In this document: positions 24,041 to 33,077 of the stretch, in pieces | Layout of the letters: every line of letters starts with the position of its first letter | Position numbering within the stretch: the stretch's first letter is position 1 | Source of the DNA: Mycetocola manganoxydans | Lineage (GTDB): Bacteria; Actinomycetota; Actinomycetes; Actinomycetales; Microbacteriaceae | Direction of reading: 5' to 3' | Assembly (NCBI RefSeq): GCF_003667545.1 | Contig: NZ_RCUV01000001.1 | Location: 62,001 to 126,000 of the forward strand | Length of the DNA stretch: 64,000 bases | Translations under genes and position numbers: made by a program | Notes under the pieces: generated by a model | Database searches by the model: none | The model's input: only the letters and a program-made list of their open reading frames with translations | Told to the model about the DNA's origin: nothing

Positions 24041-24088
24041 CGGTGCCGGAACATCCGGAGTTGGCAGGACGAGCCCCCAGCGGACAGG

Positions 24089-25291
24089 ATGAGAATCATC
24101 GCACGCAGACCGCGCCCGCCTGAGCCCAGAGGATCCGTCATTCTCCAACCCATCTCCGCCGGGGTCGTTGCGGCCATCACCGGGTTCGCCACCTCGTTCG
24201 CGCTCGTCATCGCGGGCCTCCGCGCCGTCGGTGCGAGCGACGCGCAAGCGTCATCGGGACTGCTCGCTCTCTGCCTCGTCGTCGGGATCACCAGCATCGT
24301 GCTGACCTGGTTCCTGCGCATTCCGCTGTCATTCGCGTGGTCGACGCCGGGTGCCGCACTGCTGCTCGCAGCAGGCACGGGATCCGCAAGCTTCGCGTCC
24401 GCCGTCGGTGCCTTCCTCGTCTGTGCCGTGCTGATCGTCCTCTGCGGACTCTGGTCGCCCCTGGCACGCGCCATCACCCGGATCCCGAAGCCCCTGGCAT
24501 CCGCGATGCTCGCCGGCATTCTTTTTCCCATCTGCCTCGCGCCGATCCAGGCATCGGTCGAACTGCCCCTGCTCGGCCTGCCGATCGTCGTGACGTGGCT
24601 GGTCCTGTACCGGTTCGCGCAACGGTGGGCCGTGCCAGGGGCGATGGCCGTCGCCGCTGTGGCGATCGGGCTCACGGCGGGAACGGATTGGCTCGATGCG
24701 GCAACGCTCGCTCCCTCACTGACCTTCGTCACGCCCGAATTCGACCCGGCTGTGGTGCTCAGTCTCGGGATTCCTCTCTTCATCGTGACGATGGCCGGGC
24801 AGAACGTGCCGGGCGTCATTGTGATGTCCACCTTCGGATACACGGTTCCCACCCGTGCGGCACTGATGGGGTCAGGCGCGGCATCCGGGCTCGGGGCGCT
24901 TTTCGGCGGTCACGTCATCAACCTCGCCGCGATCACGGCCGCCCTCATGGCGAGCCCGGAGGCACATCCCGACCGCAACAAACGGTGGATCGCGTCGTTC
25001 ACCGCAGGCATCGTCTACCTGGTACTCGGGCTCGGGGCCGGAGTGGCGACGGCACTCGTCGCCGCGTCTCCGCCCATCATCATCACCGCCGTTGCCGGGC
25101 TCGCCGTCCTCGGCGCCCTCGTGGCGTCACTGACCGGAGCTCTCGAGGACCCGGATTCCCGGCTCCCGGCGATCGCGACGTTCCTCGTCGTCGCATCCGG
25201 AATCGTCGTCCTGGGAGTGGGGAGCGCGTTCTGGGGTCTCCTCGTCGGCGCTGTCGTTCTCATCACGCTTCGCCGTAGGGTTTCGGTGTGA
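24089..25291 (+). CDS. BenE-family benzoate/H+ symporter
   Basis: The 400-residue membrane protein has about 11-12 hydrophobic segments. The BenE signatures GVVAAITGFATSFALVIAGL, PLSFAWSTPGAALL and GQNVPGVIVMSTFGY are present. BenE of Acinetobacter imports benzoate with protons. There are no benzoate catabolic genes in the window, so the substrate is a family guess. ATG 24089 starts a short basic cytoplasmic tail before the first segment. Its stop overlaps the GTG start of the Eis-like gene. Confidence 0.9.
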   Translation: MRIIARRPRPPEPRGSVILQPISAGVVAAITGFATSFALVIAGLRAVGASDAQASSGLLALCLVVGITSIVLTWFLRIPLSFAWSTPGAALLLAAGTGSASFASAVGAFLVCAVLIVLCGLWSPLARAITRIPKPLASAMLAGILFPICLAPIQASVELPLLGLPIVVTWLVLYRFAQRWAVPGAMAVAAVAIGLTAGTDWLDAATLAPSLTFVTPEFDPAVVLSLGIPLFIVTMAGQNVPGVIVMSTFGYTVPTRAALMGSGAASGLGALFGGHVINLAAITAALMASPEAHPDRNKRWIASFTAGIVYLVLGLGAGVATALVAASPPIIITAVAGLAVLGALVASLTGALEDPDSRLPAIATFLVVASGIVVLGVGSAFWGLLVGAVVLITLRRRVSV

Positions 25292-26565
25292 GCACAATCG
25301 ACGACAGCTATGACATCCGCCGTTTCACCCCATCGGGCACCGAGGTCAACGCCGAGACCCGTGGCTGGCTGCAGGCCGAAACCCAGGGCTTCCATTCCAA
25401 GAGATACACCGAAGCCTCCCTCGTACGTGTGTCGGAAGCGCTGCTCACCGACGGCCAGACGCTCACCGGCGCGTACCCGGTATCCCGCCGGGAGCCGTCG
25501 CTTCCCGCCGAGTATCCCGTCGCCACGTTCTCGTCGTTCGCCAAATCCCTGAACGTGGGTGGCGGTCACCTCGTGCCCGCGCATCTCATCTCGGCGGTCA
25601 CGGTCCGGCCAACCCACCGCAGACGGGGACTGCTCCGGCGGATGATGACCGAGAACCTGGCCATCGCCGCGGCCGACGGTTTCGCGATCGCCGCGCTCAC
25701 GGCATCCGAGGCGACGATCTATCGCCGGTTCGGGTTCGGTCCTGCCGCGTGGACGCGCAGCGTCTCCCTCGCGACCGACGCACGCTTCCGCCTGCTCACC
25801 GAGCCTTCCGGCACGTGCGAGCAGATCGAGGCGCTCGAACTGACCGACATCGGACCGCGCGTCTTCGCACGGTTCCACGAGACCCAGACCGGATCGGTCG
25901 ACCGCCACGTCGGCATCTGGCACGCCATCACCGGTCTCGTCGATTCGGACGGCAACGAGGACCGCAGCGTGCGAGCCGCCCTCCACTACGACACGAGCGG
26001 CACCGTCGACGGGTACGTCTCCTACCGGGTGGCCGGGGATCCCCTCGCCGTCGACGTGATCGACCTCGTCGCCGCCGACGACAACGCCGCGCTCGGACTG
26101 TGGCAGTACCTCGCGTCGATCGACCTGACCGAGAAGGTCACCTGGAACCAGGCCCGGCTCGATGAACCCCTCGCCTGGGCGCTCGAGAACCCGCGACTGC
26201 TCACCGTCACCGCTGAGCAGGACTGGCTGTGGCTGCGCATTCTCAACCCGATCGCCGCGCTCGAGGCGAGGCCGTACTCGTCTCCCGGCAAGATCGTCAT
26301 GCAGATCACCGACCCGCTCGGGCACGCATCAGGCACATTCCGGCTGACGGTGACGGATGCCGGTGCTCACGTCACGAGAGACGATGCGGCCACCGCTGAT
26401 GTCACGCTCGATGCCTGGGTGCTCGGCTCGATCTATCTCGGTGGGGCAGACCCGCTCACCCTCGGTGCCGCCGGTCAGATCATCGAGCACGTCGCAGGCG
26501 CGTTACGCACGCTGCGCCGGTTGCTCTCCGCCGACCAGCCGGTATACGGAATCACACCGTTCTGA
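25288..26565 (+). CDS. Eis-like GNAT acetyltransferase
   Basis: The 425-residue protein has the three-part Eis layout: an N-terminal GNAT domain with AVTVRPTHRRRGLLRRMM (acetyl-CoA loop, about 104-120), a second GNAT-like domain, and a C-terminal SCP2-like domain ending in the conserved ITPF carboxylate. Eis enzymes acetylate aminoglycosides and lysines at several positions; the natural substrate is unknown. GTG 25288 overlaps the BenE stop, so translation is coupled. Confidence 0.93.
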   Translation: MSTIDDSYDIRRFTPSGTEVNAETRGWLQAETQGFHSKRYTEASLVRVSEALLTDGQTLTGAYPVSRREPSLPAEYPVATFSSFAKSLNVGGGHLVPAHLISAVTVRPTHRRRGLLRRMMTENLAIAAADGFAIAALTASEATIYRRFGFGPAAWTRSVSLATDARFRLLTEPSGTCEQIEALELTDIGPRVFARFHETQTGSVDRHVGIWHAITGLVDSDGNEDRSVRAALHYDTSGTVDGYVSYRVAGDPLAVDVIDLVAADDNAALGLWQYLASIDLTEKVTWNQARLDEPLAWALENPRLLTVTAEQDWLWLRILNPIAALEARPYSSPGKIVMQITDPLGHASGTFRLTVTDAGAHVTRDDAATADVTLDAWVLGSIYLGGADPLTLGAAGQIIEHVAGALRTLRRLLSADQPVYGITPF

Positions 26566-26589
26566 CGTCGCACGGACCCCGGGACATAT

Positions 26590-27288
26590 CTACAGCCACC
26601 CGGCCAGATACCGGGCATCCCGTTCGTACGCGACGGCTTCGGCGCGCAATTGCGGTTTGAAGAGTTCGTCGGCCTTGACGATCGAGAATTCCGCGAGGTC
26701 GAACAGTCGGGTCACCGCCACCCGGACGACGTCCAGCCATGAAGCATCCGACCCGTACTCGGCGAGGATCAGTTCGATCCTGCGCCTCGCATCGTCCGGT
26801 CCCGGCGCCCCTTCGGGAGGTGAAGCGGTCAGCGGGCACGCCCTCGTCGCGAAGTACGCCAGGTCCCAGATCCGCGGGCCCGGCGAGCACATATCGAAAT
26901 CGATGGCGCCGAGAATCCGTCCCTCATCGTTGAAGGCGAGGTTGTGCGGAGCGAAATCGTTGTGGCAGATCACCTCCGCGGGAACCTTGGCGCTCGATTG
27001 CCAGGTCGCGGTGTCGACGGCGAAACCGACCGACGCGTCGTGGAGGCGGCGGAGCATCCGTGCACCGTCGACCAGTACGGAGTCCTCCCAGACCCAGGCC
27101 GGCAACGGATAGACCGGCACCGTGCCGTGGAGGTAGCTGAGCACTTCGCGATCGTCGTCGATACCGAGGGGTTCCGGCGCCCAGTCGATCCCGTTGCGGG
27201 CGATGTAGCGCAGGTAGCGGTGCACCGTCGGTGTCCACGGGCCCGCGGTCCGGAGGACGGTGTCGCCTTTCCGTTCCACGGAGTTCAT
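26590..27288 (-). CDS. Aminoglycoside phosphotransferase-fold kinase
   Basis: The 232-residue protein has the APH/choline-kinase catalytic motif HNDFAPHN (109-116) and the metal-binding AIDFD (128-132). The N-terminal lobe is short. Phosphorylation of a small hydroxylated compound is expected; the acceptor is unknown. ATG 27288 follows GGGAGG at good spacing. A farther ATG at 27315 overlaps the SDR stop by one base and is the alternative. It lies downstream of the SDR gene on the same strand. Confidence 0.88.
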   Translation of the reverse strand: MNSVERKGDTVLRTAGPWTPTVHRYLRYIARNGIDWAPEPLGIDDDREVLSYLHGTVPVYPLPAWVWEDSVLVDGARMLRRLHDASVGFAVDTATWQSSAKVPAEVICHNDFAPHNLAFNDEGRILGAIDFDMCSPGPRIWDLAYFATRACPLTASPPEGAPGPDDARRRIELILAEYGSDASWLDVVRVAVTRLFDLAEFSIVKADELFKPQLRAEAVAYERDARYLAGWL

Positions 27289-27314
27289 GTTGCCTCCCGC
27301 CAGCGGCCCGTCCA

Positions 27315-28082
27315 TCAGCCGGCGCTCATCTGGAGGCTCCCGCGAATCACCTTGTGCGGCGCCGCCTGCGCGACGGGCTTCACGGTGATCGAGTCGACGT
27401 TAATGTGGGCGGGCAGTTCGACGGTTGACACGATCGTCGTCGCGATGTCGTCAGCGCTGAGCGGGTTCTCCACGTCGCGATAGACGGCATCCGCCTTCTC
27501 CCGGTCGCCGCCGAACCGCACGAGCGAGAACTCCTCGGTCTGCACCATGCCCGGCGCCACTTCGATCACCCGGATCGGCTCGCCGGCAAGCTCGAGCCGC
27601 AGCACCTGCAGCAGGGCCCGCTGGGCGAACTTGGCTGCGTTGTATCCCCCGCCACCTTCGTAGGCGACGACTCCGGCGATCGACGTGATGCCGACGATGG
27701 TCGCGGACTCCTGCTGCCGGAGAAGGGGAAGCAGAGCAGAGATCACCCGCTTCGTTCCGAGAACATTGACGTCGAACATCCGCGCCCAGTCGTCGGGGTC
27801 TCCCGTCTCGACAGAGTCCATTCCGAAGGCACCGCCTGCATTGCAGATGAGCGCGGTCGCACCACCGGATGCCGCAACGAAGTCCCGCAGAGCGTCGACA
27901 TCCGCCTGCGCCGTCACGTCAGCGACGAAGATGTCAGCCCCGGTCTCGGCGGCGAGCGCCTCCAGCCGGTCGGCCCGGCGGGCGACACCGATCACTTCCC
28001 ACCCGTGAGCCCGGAACAGCCGCACGGTCGCGGCTCCGATCCCTGAACTCGCCCCGGTCACGACAACGCGTTGTGCACTCAT
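27315..28082 (-). CDS. Short-chain dehydrogenase/reductase
   Basis: The 255-residue NAD(P)-dependent oxidoreductase has TGASSGIG (9-16), CNAGG, Ser134, and YNAAK with Tyr147 and Lys151. The ARRADRL segment after beta-2 favours NADP. It is close to the YdfG/serine dehydrogenase-like classical SDRs. The substrate is not predictable. TAGGCT lies six bases before ATG 28082, and the message may run on into the phosphotransferase gene. Confidence 0.95.
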   Translation of the reverse strand: MSAQRVVVTGASSGIGAATVRLFRAHGWEVIGVARRADRLEALAAETGADIFVADVTAQADVDALRDFVAASGGATALICNAGGAFGMDSVETGDPDDWARMFDVNVLGTKRVISALLPLLRQQESATIVGITSIAGVVAYEGGGGYNAAKFAQRALLQVLRLELAGEPIRVIEVAPGMVQTEEFSLVRFGGDREKADAVYRDVENPLSADDIATTIVSTVELPAHINVDSITVKPVAQAAPHKVIRGSLQMSAG

Positions 28083-28088
28083 GGGACC

Positions 28089-28094
28089 AGCCTA
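28089..28094 (-). promoter_or_regulatory. -10 hexamer of SDR gene (leaderless)
   Basis: TAGGCT on the minus strand, six bases before ATG 28082. Confidence 0.6.
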
Positions 28095-28126
28095 GAACGC
28101 CAGCGTTACGTCATATTTCACAACCG

Positions 28127-28155
28127 TTGTCGCGCACCGCCAACCTGCCTAGGCT
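28127..28155 (+). promoter_or_regulatory. Promoter of metY
   Basis: TTGTCG (-35, 28127-28132) and TAGGCT (-10, 28150-28155) are 17 bp apart. The leader to ATG 28228 is about 65 nt, too short for a known SAM riboswitch, and no such fold was seen. Confidence 0.6.
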
Positions 28156-28227
28156 CGACTCAGGGCAACCACCCGCCGTACTCATTCACCCGCCTTCTCC
28201 ACCCGAACCCGAAACGAGGGACTTCTC

Positions 28228-29553
28228 ATGGCCGATTCCAACGCCGACTGGCAGTTCGAAACCAAGCAGATCCACTCCGGCGCCGCTCCAGACCCCACCA
28301 CCAAGGCGCGTGCAACGCCGATCTACCAGACCACGAGCTACGTGTTCGACAGTGCAGACCACGCGAAGAATCTGTTCGCTCTCGCCGAGTTCGGCAACAT
28401 CTACACCCGGATCCAGAACCCGACCCAGGCCGTCGTCGAGGAGCGCGTCGCCGCGCTCGAAGGGGGCACTGGCGCCCTCCTCCTCGCATCGGGCCAGGCT
28501 GCATCGACGTTCTCGATCCTGAACATCGCCCAGGCCGGCGACCACATCGTCTCGTCATCGTCGATCTACGGCGGAACCTACAACCTGTTCAAGTACACCC
28601 TCGCGAAGCTCGGCATCGAGACGACCTTCGTCGAGGACCAGGACGACGCAGACGAATGGCACCGTGCCATCCGCCCGAACACGAAGGCGTTCTTCGCCGA
28701 GACGATCGGCAACCCGCGGATCAACATCCTCGACATCGCCCTGGTGTCGAGCATCGCCCACGAGGCGGGCATCCCGCTCATCGTCGACAACACCATCGCA
28801 ACGCCGTACCTCATCCGGCCGTTCGAGCACGGCGCAGACATCATCGTGCACTCGGCGACGAAGTTCCTCGGCGGGCACGGCACGGTCATCGGCGGAGTCA
28901 TCGTCGACGGCGGGACATTCGAGTGGTCCAAGAACGTCGAGAAGTTCCCCGGCCTGACCGAGCCGGACCCGTCCTACCACGGCGCGAGCTACACCACCGC
29001 CGTCGGCGACGCGCTCGCGTACATCATCAAGGCCCGTGTGCAGTTGCTCCGCGACCTCGGTTCGGCGATCGCCCCTGCGAGTGCCTGGCAGCTCATCCAG
29101 GGCATCGAGACGCTGTCGCTCCGCATCGAACGTCACGTGCAGAACGCGCAGGAGATCGCCGAGTGGCTCGACTCTCACCCCGACATCGCGAGCGTGAACT
29201 ACTCGGGGCTGCCGTCGAGCCCGTGGTACGCCGCCGCGAACAAGTACGCCCCCAAGGGTGTCGGTGCCGTCCTCTCGTTCGAACTCAAGGGCGGTGTCGA
29301 CGCCGGTCGCGAACTCGTCAACACGCTCAGCCTGTTCTCGCACCTTGCGAACATCGGTGACGTGCGATCCCTCGTCATCCACCCCGCGTCGACGACCCAC
29401 TCCCAGCTGACCCCCGAGCAGCAGCTCACCACAGGCGTCACGCCGGGGCTGGTGCGGCTCTCGGTCGGGCTGGAGAACGTTGCGGACCTCAAGGCCGACC
29501 TCGAGCAGGGGCTCGCAGCCGCTCGCGCCGTCGTCGTCGCCGCCCGCGGCTAA
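28228..29553 (+). CDS. metY: O-acetylhomoserine sulfhydrylase
   Basis: This PLP enzyme joins O-acetylhomoserine with sulfide to give homocysteine in the direct-sulfhydrylation route to methionine. The 441-residue length and motifs are typical: [25 protein letters not shown], and the PLP lysine Lys212 in [11 protein letters not shown]. The C-terminus has [12 protein letters not shown] and [11 protein letters not shown]. metX, which makes its substrate, lies 1 kb downstream. An AGGG-type ribosome site precedes ATG 28228. Confidence 0.97.
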   Translation: MADSNADWQFETKQIHSGAAPDPTTKARATPIYQTTSYVFDSADHAKNLFALAEFGNIYTRIQNPTQAVVEERVAALEGGTGALLLASGQAASTFSILNIAQAGDHIVSSSSIYGGTYNLFKYTLAKLGIETTFVEDQDDADEWHRAIRPNTKAFFAETIGNPRINILDIALVSSIAHEAGIPLIVDNTIATPYLIRPFEHGADIIVHSATKFLGGHGTVIGGVIVDGGTFEWSKNVEKFPGLTEPDPSYHGASYTTAVGDALAYIIKARVQLLRDLGSAIAPASAWQLIQGIETLSLRIERHVQNAQEIAEWLDSHPDIASVNYSGLPSSPWYAAANKYAPKGVGAVLSFELKGGVDAGRELVNTLSLFSHLANIGDVRSLVIHPASTTHSQLTPEQQLTTGVTPGLVRLSVGLENVADLKADLEQGLAAARAVVVAARG

Positions 29554-29567
29554 CTAGCTGAACCTTT

Positions 29568-29599
29568 ACTGTGGCGGTCCCGCACGGGGCCGCCACAGT
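29568..29599 (+). terminator. Rho-independent terminator after metY
   Basis: ACTGTGGCGG and CCGCCACAGT pair perfectly, extended by CCC/GGG across a T-G pair, with a GCAC loop, then CGTTTT. Confidence 0.85.
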
Positions 29600-29612
29600 C
29601 GTTTTCGCGGGT

Positions 29613-29618
29613 TACGCT
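29613..29618 (+). promoter_or_regulatory. -10 hexamer of MpaB-like gene (leaderless)
   Basis: TACGCT, six bases before ATG 29625 and directly after the metY terminator. Confidence 0.55.
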
Positions 29619-29624
29619 CGAGAA

Positions 29625-30536
29625 ATGAGCCGGTTCACCGACACGTGGCGATCCCACCTCCTCACCACCCTGTCCGGTTCGAGCGATGGCACGCCACCCT
29701 GGGTGGACCGGATCGAAGAAGGATCGGATGCCGGCTACTTCGGCCCCGGTTCCGCATCGTGGGTCGTGCACGGCGGTCTCGCAACGATGGTCGCCGGAAT
29801 CCGGGCACTGCTGCTCCAGACACTGCATCCGGGCGCCATGGCTGGGGTTCACGACTGGTCGAGGTACCGCGAGGACCCGCTCGGCCGGTTGTCCGGCACC
29901 ATCCAATGGCTGATCACTGTCACGTTCGCAGACACCGAGACGGCACAACGGGAATCGGTGCGGGTCGGCCGATTCCACGACCGGGTCAGGGGAACATACA
30001 CCGACACCTCCGGCGGCATCCATGAGTACTCCGCCGGCGACCCCGAACTGCTCCGCTGGGTGCATGTCGTCTTCACCGACTCTTTCCTCGCCTGCCACAC
30101 CCTCTGGGGCGACCCCATCCCCGGCGGAGCGGATTCCTACGTCCGGGAGTGGGCCACCGCGGGCGAGCTCGTCGGCGTCTCGAACCCGCCCCGCTCCTCC
30201 GCCGAACTCGCCGACTCGCTGGCGGCGTTCCGTGACGCCGGAGTCCTGCAATCCGACGATCGTGTGACCGAAGCCGTTCGATTCATCCGCAACCCGCCGC
30301 TCCGCCGGTCGATGATGCCTGCGTACCGCATCATGTTCGCCGGCGCGGTAGCATCCATCCCCGCGGAATACCGGAGGATGCTCGGGCTCCGCCGGTCCCC
30401 GCTGCCTGTCCTCACCGCCACACGGATCGTGCTCGGGGCCGTGCGCCGGGTTCTCGGCGGCTCATCCACATCCGAGGATGCCGCGCGGCGTCGCCTCGCC
30501 CGCCTGGCTGCAGACGCGTCCACCGGGCCGTCGTAA
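29625..30536 (+). CDS. Oxygenase MpaB/DUF2236 family protein
   Basis: The 303-residue protein shows the DUF2236 signature: GSASWVVHGG, LLLQTLHPGAMAGVHDWSRYREDPLGRLSGT, then WVHVVFTDSF, and a C-terminal RRSMMPAYRIMFAGAVASIPAEYRRMLGL. Family members include the fungal MpaB oxygenase and the latex-clearing protein Lcp, which use heme b, with histidines in such helices as ligands. The bacterial substrate is unknown. It is a single cistron between metY and metX. Confidence 0.85.
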   Translation: MSRFTDTWRSHLLTTLSGSSDGTPPWVDRIEEGSDAGYFGPGSASWVVHGGLATMVAGIRALLLQTLHPGAMAGVHDWSRYREDPLGRLSGTIQWLITVTFADTETAQRESVRVGRFHDRVRGTYTDTSGGIHEYSAGDPELLRWVHVVFTDSFLACHTLWGDPIPGGADSYVREWATAGELVGVSNPPRSSAELADSLAAFRDAGVLQSDDRVTEAVRFIRNPPLRRSMMPAYRIMFAGAVASIPAEYRRMLGLRRSPLPVLTATRIVLGAVRRVLGGSSTSEDAARRRLARLAADASTGPS

Positions 30537-30576
30537 CACTGCTCACCGCTCCCAGCGGAACGGAGAGAATGGACGC

Positions 30577-31809
30577 ATGGACTGGCAGACACCCGAAGAC
30601 ACGGTTCCGTCCAGCTTCATCACCGAGGAGCTGGCACGACATCTGCTCGGCAAACCGCCGGCAACCGGTGCCTGGCGTGACGGCGACCCTGCCGGGTCCC
30701 GGCTCTTCGCCGACCTCGGCCCGTTCGACTTCGAAGCCGGCGGGCACCTGCCGCACGTCCGGCTCGCCTACGAGACCCACGGCACACTCACCGCTGAGCG
30801 CGACAACGCGATCCTCATCACCCACGCGCTCACCGGCGACAGCCACGTCCTCGGTGACGCCGGCAACGGGCACGCCACAGCGGGGTGGTGGAACGGCATC
30901 GTCGGACCTGGCCTCGCCATCGACACCGACGAGTGGTTCGTCGTCACACCCAACATGCTCGGGGGCTGCCAGGGTTCGACCGGCCCAGCGTCGTTCGCGC
31001 CCGACGGGTACGAGTGGTCGTCCCGGTTCCCGTACACCACCATTCGTGACCAGGTGCGGGCACAGGCGCTCCTGGCCGACTCCCTCGGCATCGACCGCTG
31101 GGCTGCCGTCGTCGGCGGCTCCGCCGGAGGAATGCACGCGCTCGAGTGGGGCGTCGGCTACCCGGACCGCGTCGCCCGGCTCGCCGTCCTCGCCGCACCA
31201 CCACACACGACGGCCGATCAGATTGCCCTCAACTCGGTCCAGATCGAAGCGATCAGAACCGACCCGTTGTTCGCGGGTGGCCACTACTACGACGCGCAGG
31301 ACGGCGATGGTCCTCACCGGGGACTCGCCCTCGCCCGGCGGATGGCACTGCTGAACTACCGGAGCCCATCGGAACTCAACTCGCGATTCAGCCGCACCTG
31401 GCAGTCGGCGATCAGCCCGCTCGGCGACGGCGGCAAGTACGCGGTCGAGTCGTACATCGACTTCCACGGCAACAAATTCACCCGCCGGTTCGACGCCAAC
31501 AGCTACATCACGCTCGTCGAGGCCATGAACTCGCACGACATCGGACGTGGCAGGGGCGGTATGGACGCGGCGCTCGCCGACGTGACCGCAACCACACTCG
31601 TCCTCGGCATCGACTCCGACCGGCTGTTCCCGCTGGAGGGACAACGCGCGATTGCCCGCGGCATCCGCACCAATATCGACGGCGACCAGCCCGCCGTCAT
31701 CACGTCGGACTTCGGGCACGACGGCTTCCTGATCGAAGCGGATGCTGTCAGCGCGCACCTGCGCCGGCTCCTCGACACTGCCGACCGGCGCGCCGCGTGG
31801 GCCTCCTGA
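30577..31809 (+). CDS. metX: Homoserine O-acetyltransferase
   Basis: This enzyme acetylates L-homoserine with acetyl-CoA, supplying the MetY substrate. The 410-residue alpha/beta hydrolase-fold protein has THALTGDSH, PNMLGGCQGSTGPAS, the nucleophile Ser182 in GGSAGGMHALEW, an acid in GIDSD (346-348) and His381 in FGHDGF. The elbow has Ala where GGSMGG is more common. ATG 30577 is chosen over ATG 30569, which is in the wrong frame; GGAGAG lies nine bases before it. Confidence 0.96.
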   Translation: MDWQTPEDTVPSSFITEELARHLLGKPPATGAWRDGDPAGSRLFADLGPFDFEAGGHLPHVRLAYETHGTLTAERDNAILITHALTGDSHVLGDAGNGHATAGWWNGIVGPGLAIDTDEWFVVTPNMLGGCQGSTGPASFAPDGYEWSSRFPYTTIRDQVRAQALLADSLGIDRWAAVVGGSAGGMHALEWGVGYPDRVARLAVLAAPPHTTADQIALNSVQIEAIRTDPLFAGGHYYDAQDGDGPHRGLALARRMALLNYRSPSELNSRFSRTWQSAISPLGDGGKYAVESYIDFHGNKFTRRFDANSYITLVEAMNSHDIGRGRGGMDAALADVTATTLVLGIDSDRLFPLEGQRAIARGIRTNIDGDQPAVITSDFGHDGFLIEADAVSAHLRRLLDTADRRAAWAS

Positions 31810-31823
31810 CCCCCTGGTCCCTC

Positions 31824-31829
31824 TAGACT
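31824..31829 (+). promoter_or_regulatory. -10 hexamer of the signalling operon
   Basis: TAGACT, seven bases before ATG 31837 of the leader ORF, not before the kinase start. The message would begin at the leader ATG. Confidence 0.6.
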
Positions 31830-31836
31830 GCTCGAC

Positions 31837-31884
31837 ATGATTGGCTCTCACGACCCGCGCTGCGCCGCGCGAGCCGGGACATGA
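31837..31884 (+). CDS. 15-residue leader peptide coupled to the sensor kinase
   Basis: ATG 31837 opens 15 codons (MIGSHDPRCAARAGT) ending at TGA 31882-31884, which shares ATGA with the kinase start at 31881. A TAGACT hexamer seven bases before it suggests leaderless translation with re-initiation at the kinase. No ribosome site is visible directly before the kinase start, so the kinase may need this peptide for expression. Confidence 0.5.
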   Translation: MIGSHDPRCAARAGT

Positions 31885-33077
31885 GCCCGTCCCGCCTGAG
31901 CGCCGAGGAACGCGACCGGTTCTCATGGCAGCTCGCCCGGCTGCTCTATCGCACCACCCGCCTGTTCGGGCTCACCGGCAGCCTCGTGGCCGCGGTCTGC
32001 ATTTCTCTCCCCGGTGCGCTTCCCCCGGCGAACACCGTGGGGTGCCTCGCTCTCATCGGCGCGCTCGCCGCAACGCAGGTCGCCATGACCCACAGGCCAA
32101 GCCCGCTGTGGATGGTCCTCGCGTTCTCGATCGGCCTGACCCTCATCGCGGCGATCTACATCCCTGTGAACGGCGTGCTCAACATGGCGACGGGAGCAGC
32201 CGTCGGCGCCATCGCCGCCTGGGGGATCGGGTCGATGGCCACGATCCTGGTGTCATCGTGGGGCCAGCTCCTGTGTTTGATGGCGGGCTTTCTCAGCACG
32301 ATCGGATTCCTGCTCGCCCTGAGCCAGAACGCCACCGGTCGGATGCCGTCCCTCATCATCCTCGTGACGAGTGGCTGGGCGATCTCGACACTCTTCGGGT
32401 ACTGGCTCCGCTCCAGCTTCCCGCGCGTCATGCGGCGCGTGTCGAGTATCGGGCGGGCCCACAACATCGAGCGCCGAGCCAGCGAGACCGAGGCACAGCG
32501 GCACCGCGACGCCCGCCTGCTGCACGACACCGTACTCGCTACCCTGACTCTCCTCGCCCATTCCGGGGTCGGCGTTCCCGCGGAATCCATGCGAGCGCAG
32601 GCCGAATCCGATCGCGCACTCCTCAAACGGCTGCGCCTCGGTGAAACGCCCCAACCCCGCTCGTCCGGCGAGTACACCCTCACGAACACCGCCGAGCTCG
32701 CACTCGGCGGGACACTCGAAGCGCTCAAAGGCCGTTTCGGCTCCATGGGCCTGGATATCGACTGGCATGGATCGGGACAGATCGGCCTGCCCGGTCGGAA
32801 ACTCGAGGCGTTCATCCTCGCGTTGTCCGAGTGCCTCGAGAACGTCCGCAGGCATTCGGGAGTCAGCGACGCACACGTCACACTGAGCGACGACGGCGAG
32901 ATTGTCCGCGGTGTCGTGACCGATGCCGGCAGTGGGTTCGATCCGACGATCGTTGCGGACGGCAAGCTCGGCTTCGCCGATTCCGTCGTCGCCCGGGTTC
33001 GAGACGCCGGAGGCAGCGTCCGCGTCTTCAGCGCGCCGGACGCCGGCACGACCGTCGTGCTGGAGATGCCGAAATGA
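31881..33077 (+). CDS. Membrane sensor histidine kinase, HisKA_3 type
   Basis: The 398-residue protein has about six membrane segments between 25 and 178 and a short cytoplasmic kinase part. The phospho-acceptor is His215 in RLLHDTVLATLTLLAHSG (the HD form of NarL/LuxR partners). The N box is ALSECLENVRRHSG (Asn321) and the G box DAGSGFDP (348-355). The ATP lid is short. It has no extracytoplasmic domain, so it likely senses membrane state. The stop overlaps the next gene (ATGA). Confidence 0.9.
   Translation: MSPSRLSAEERDRFSWQLARLLYRTTRLFGLTGSLVAAVCISLPGALPPANTVGCLALIGALAATQVAMTHRPSPLWMVLAFSIGLTLIAAIYIPVNGVLNMATGAAVGAIAAWGIGSMATILVSSWGQLLCLMAGFLSTIGFLLALSQNATGRMPSLIILVTSGWAISTLFGYWLRSSFPRVMRRVSSIGRAHNIERRASETEAQRHRDARLLHDTVLATLTLLAHSGVGVPAESMRAQAESDRALLKRLRLGETPQPRSSGEYTLTNTAELALGGTLEALKGRFGSMGLDIDWHGSGQIGLPGRKLEAFILALSECLENVRRHSGVSDAHVTLSDDGEIVRGVVTDAGSGFDPTIVADGKLGFADSVVARVRDAGGSVRVFSAPDAGTTVVLEMPK

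Noticed and set aside
28083-28227. SAM riboswitch before metY
   Set aside because: The leader after the promoter is only about 65 nt, and no kink-turn or SAM-I/SAM-IV core was found.
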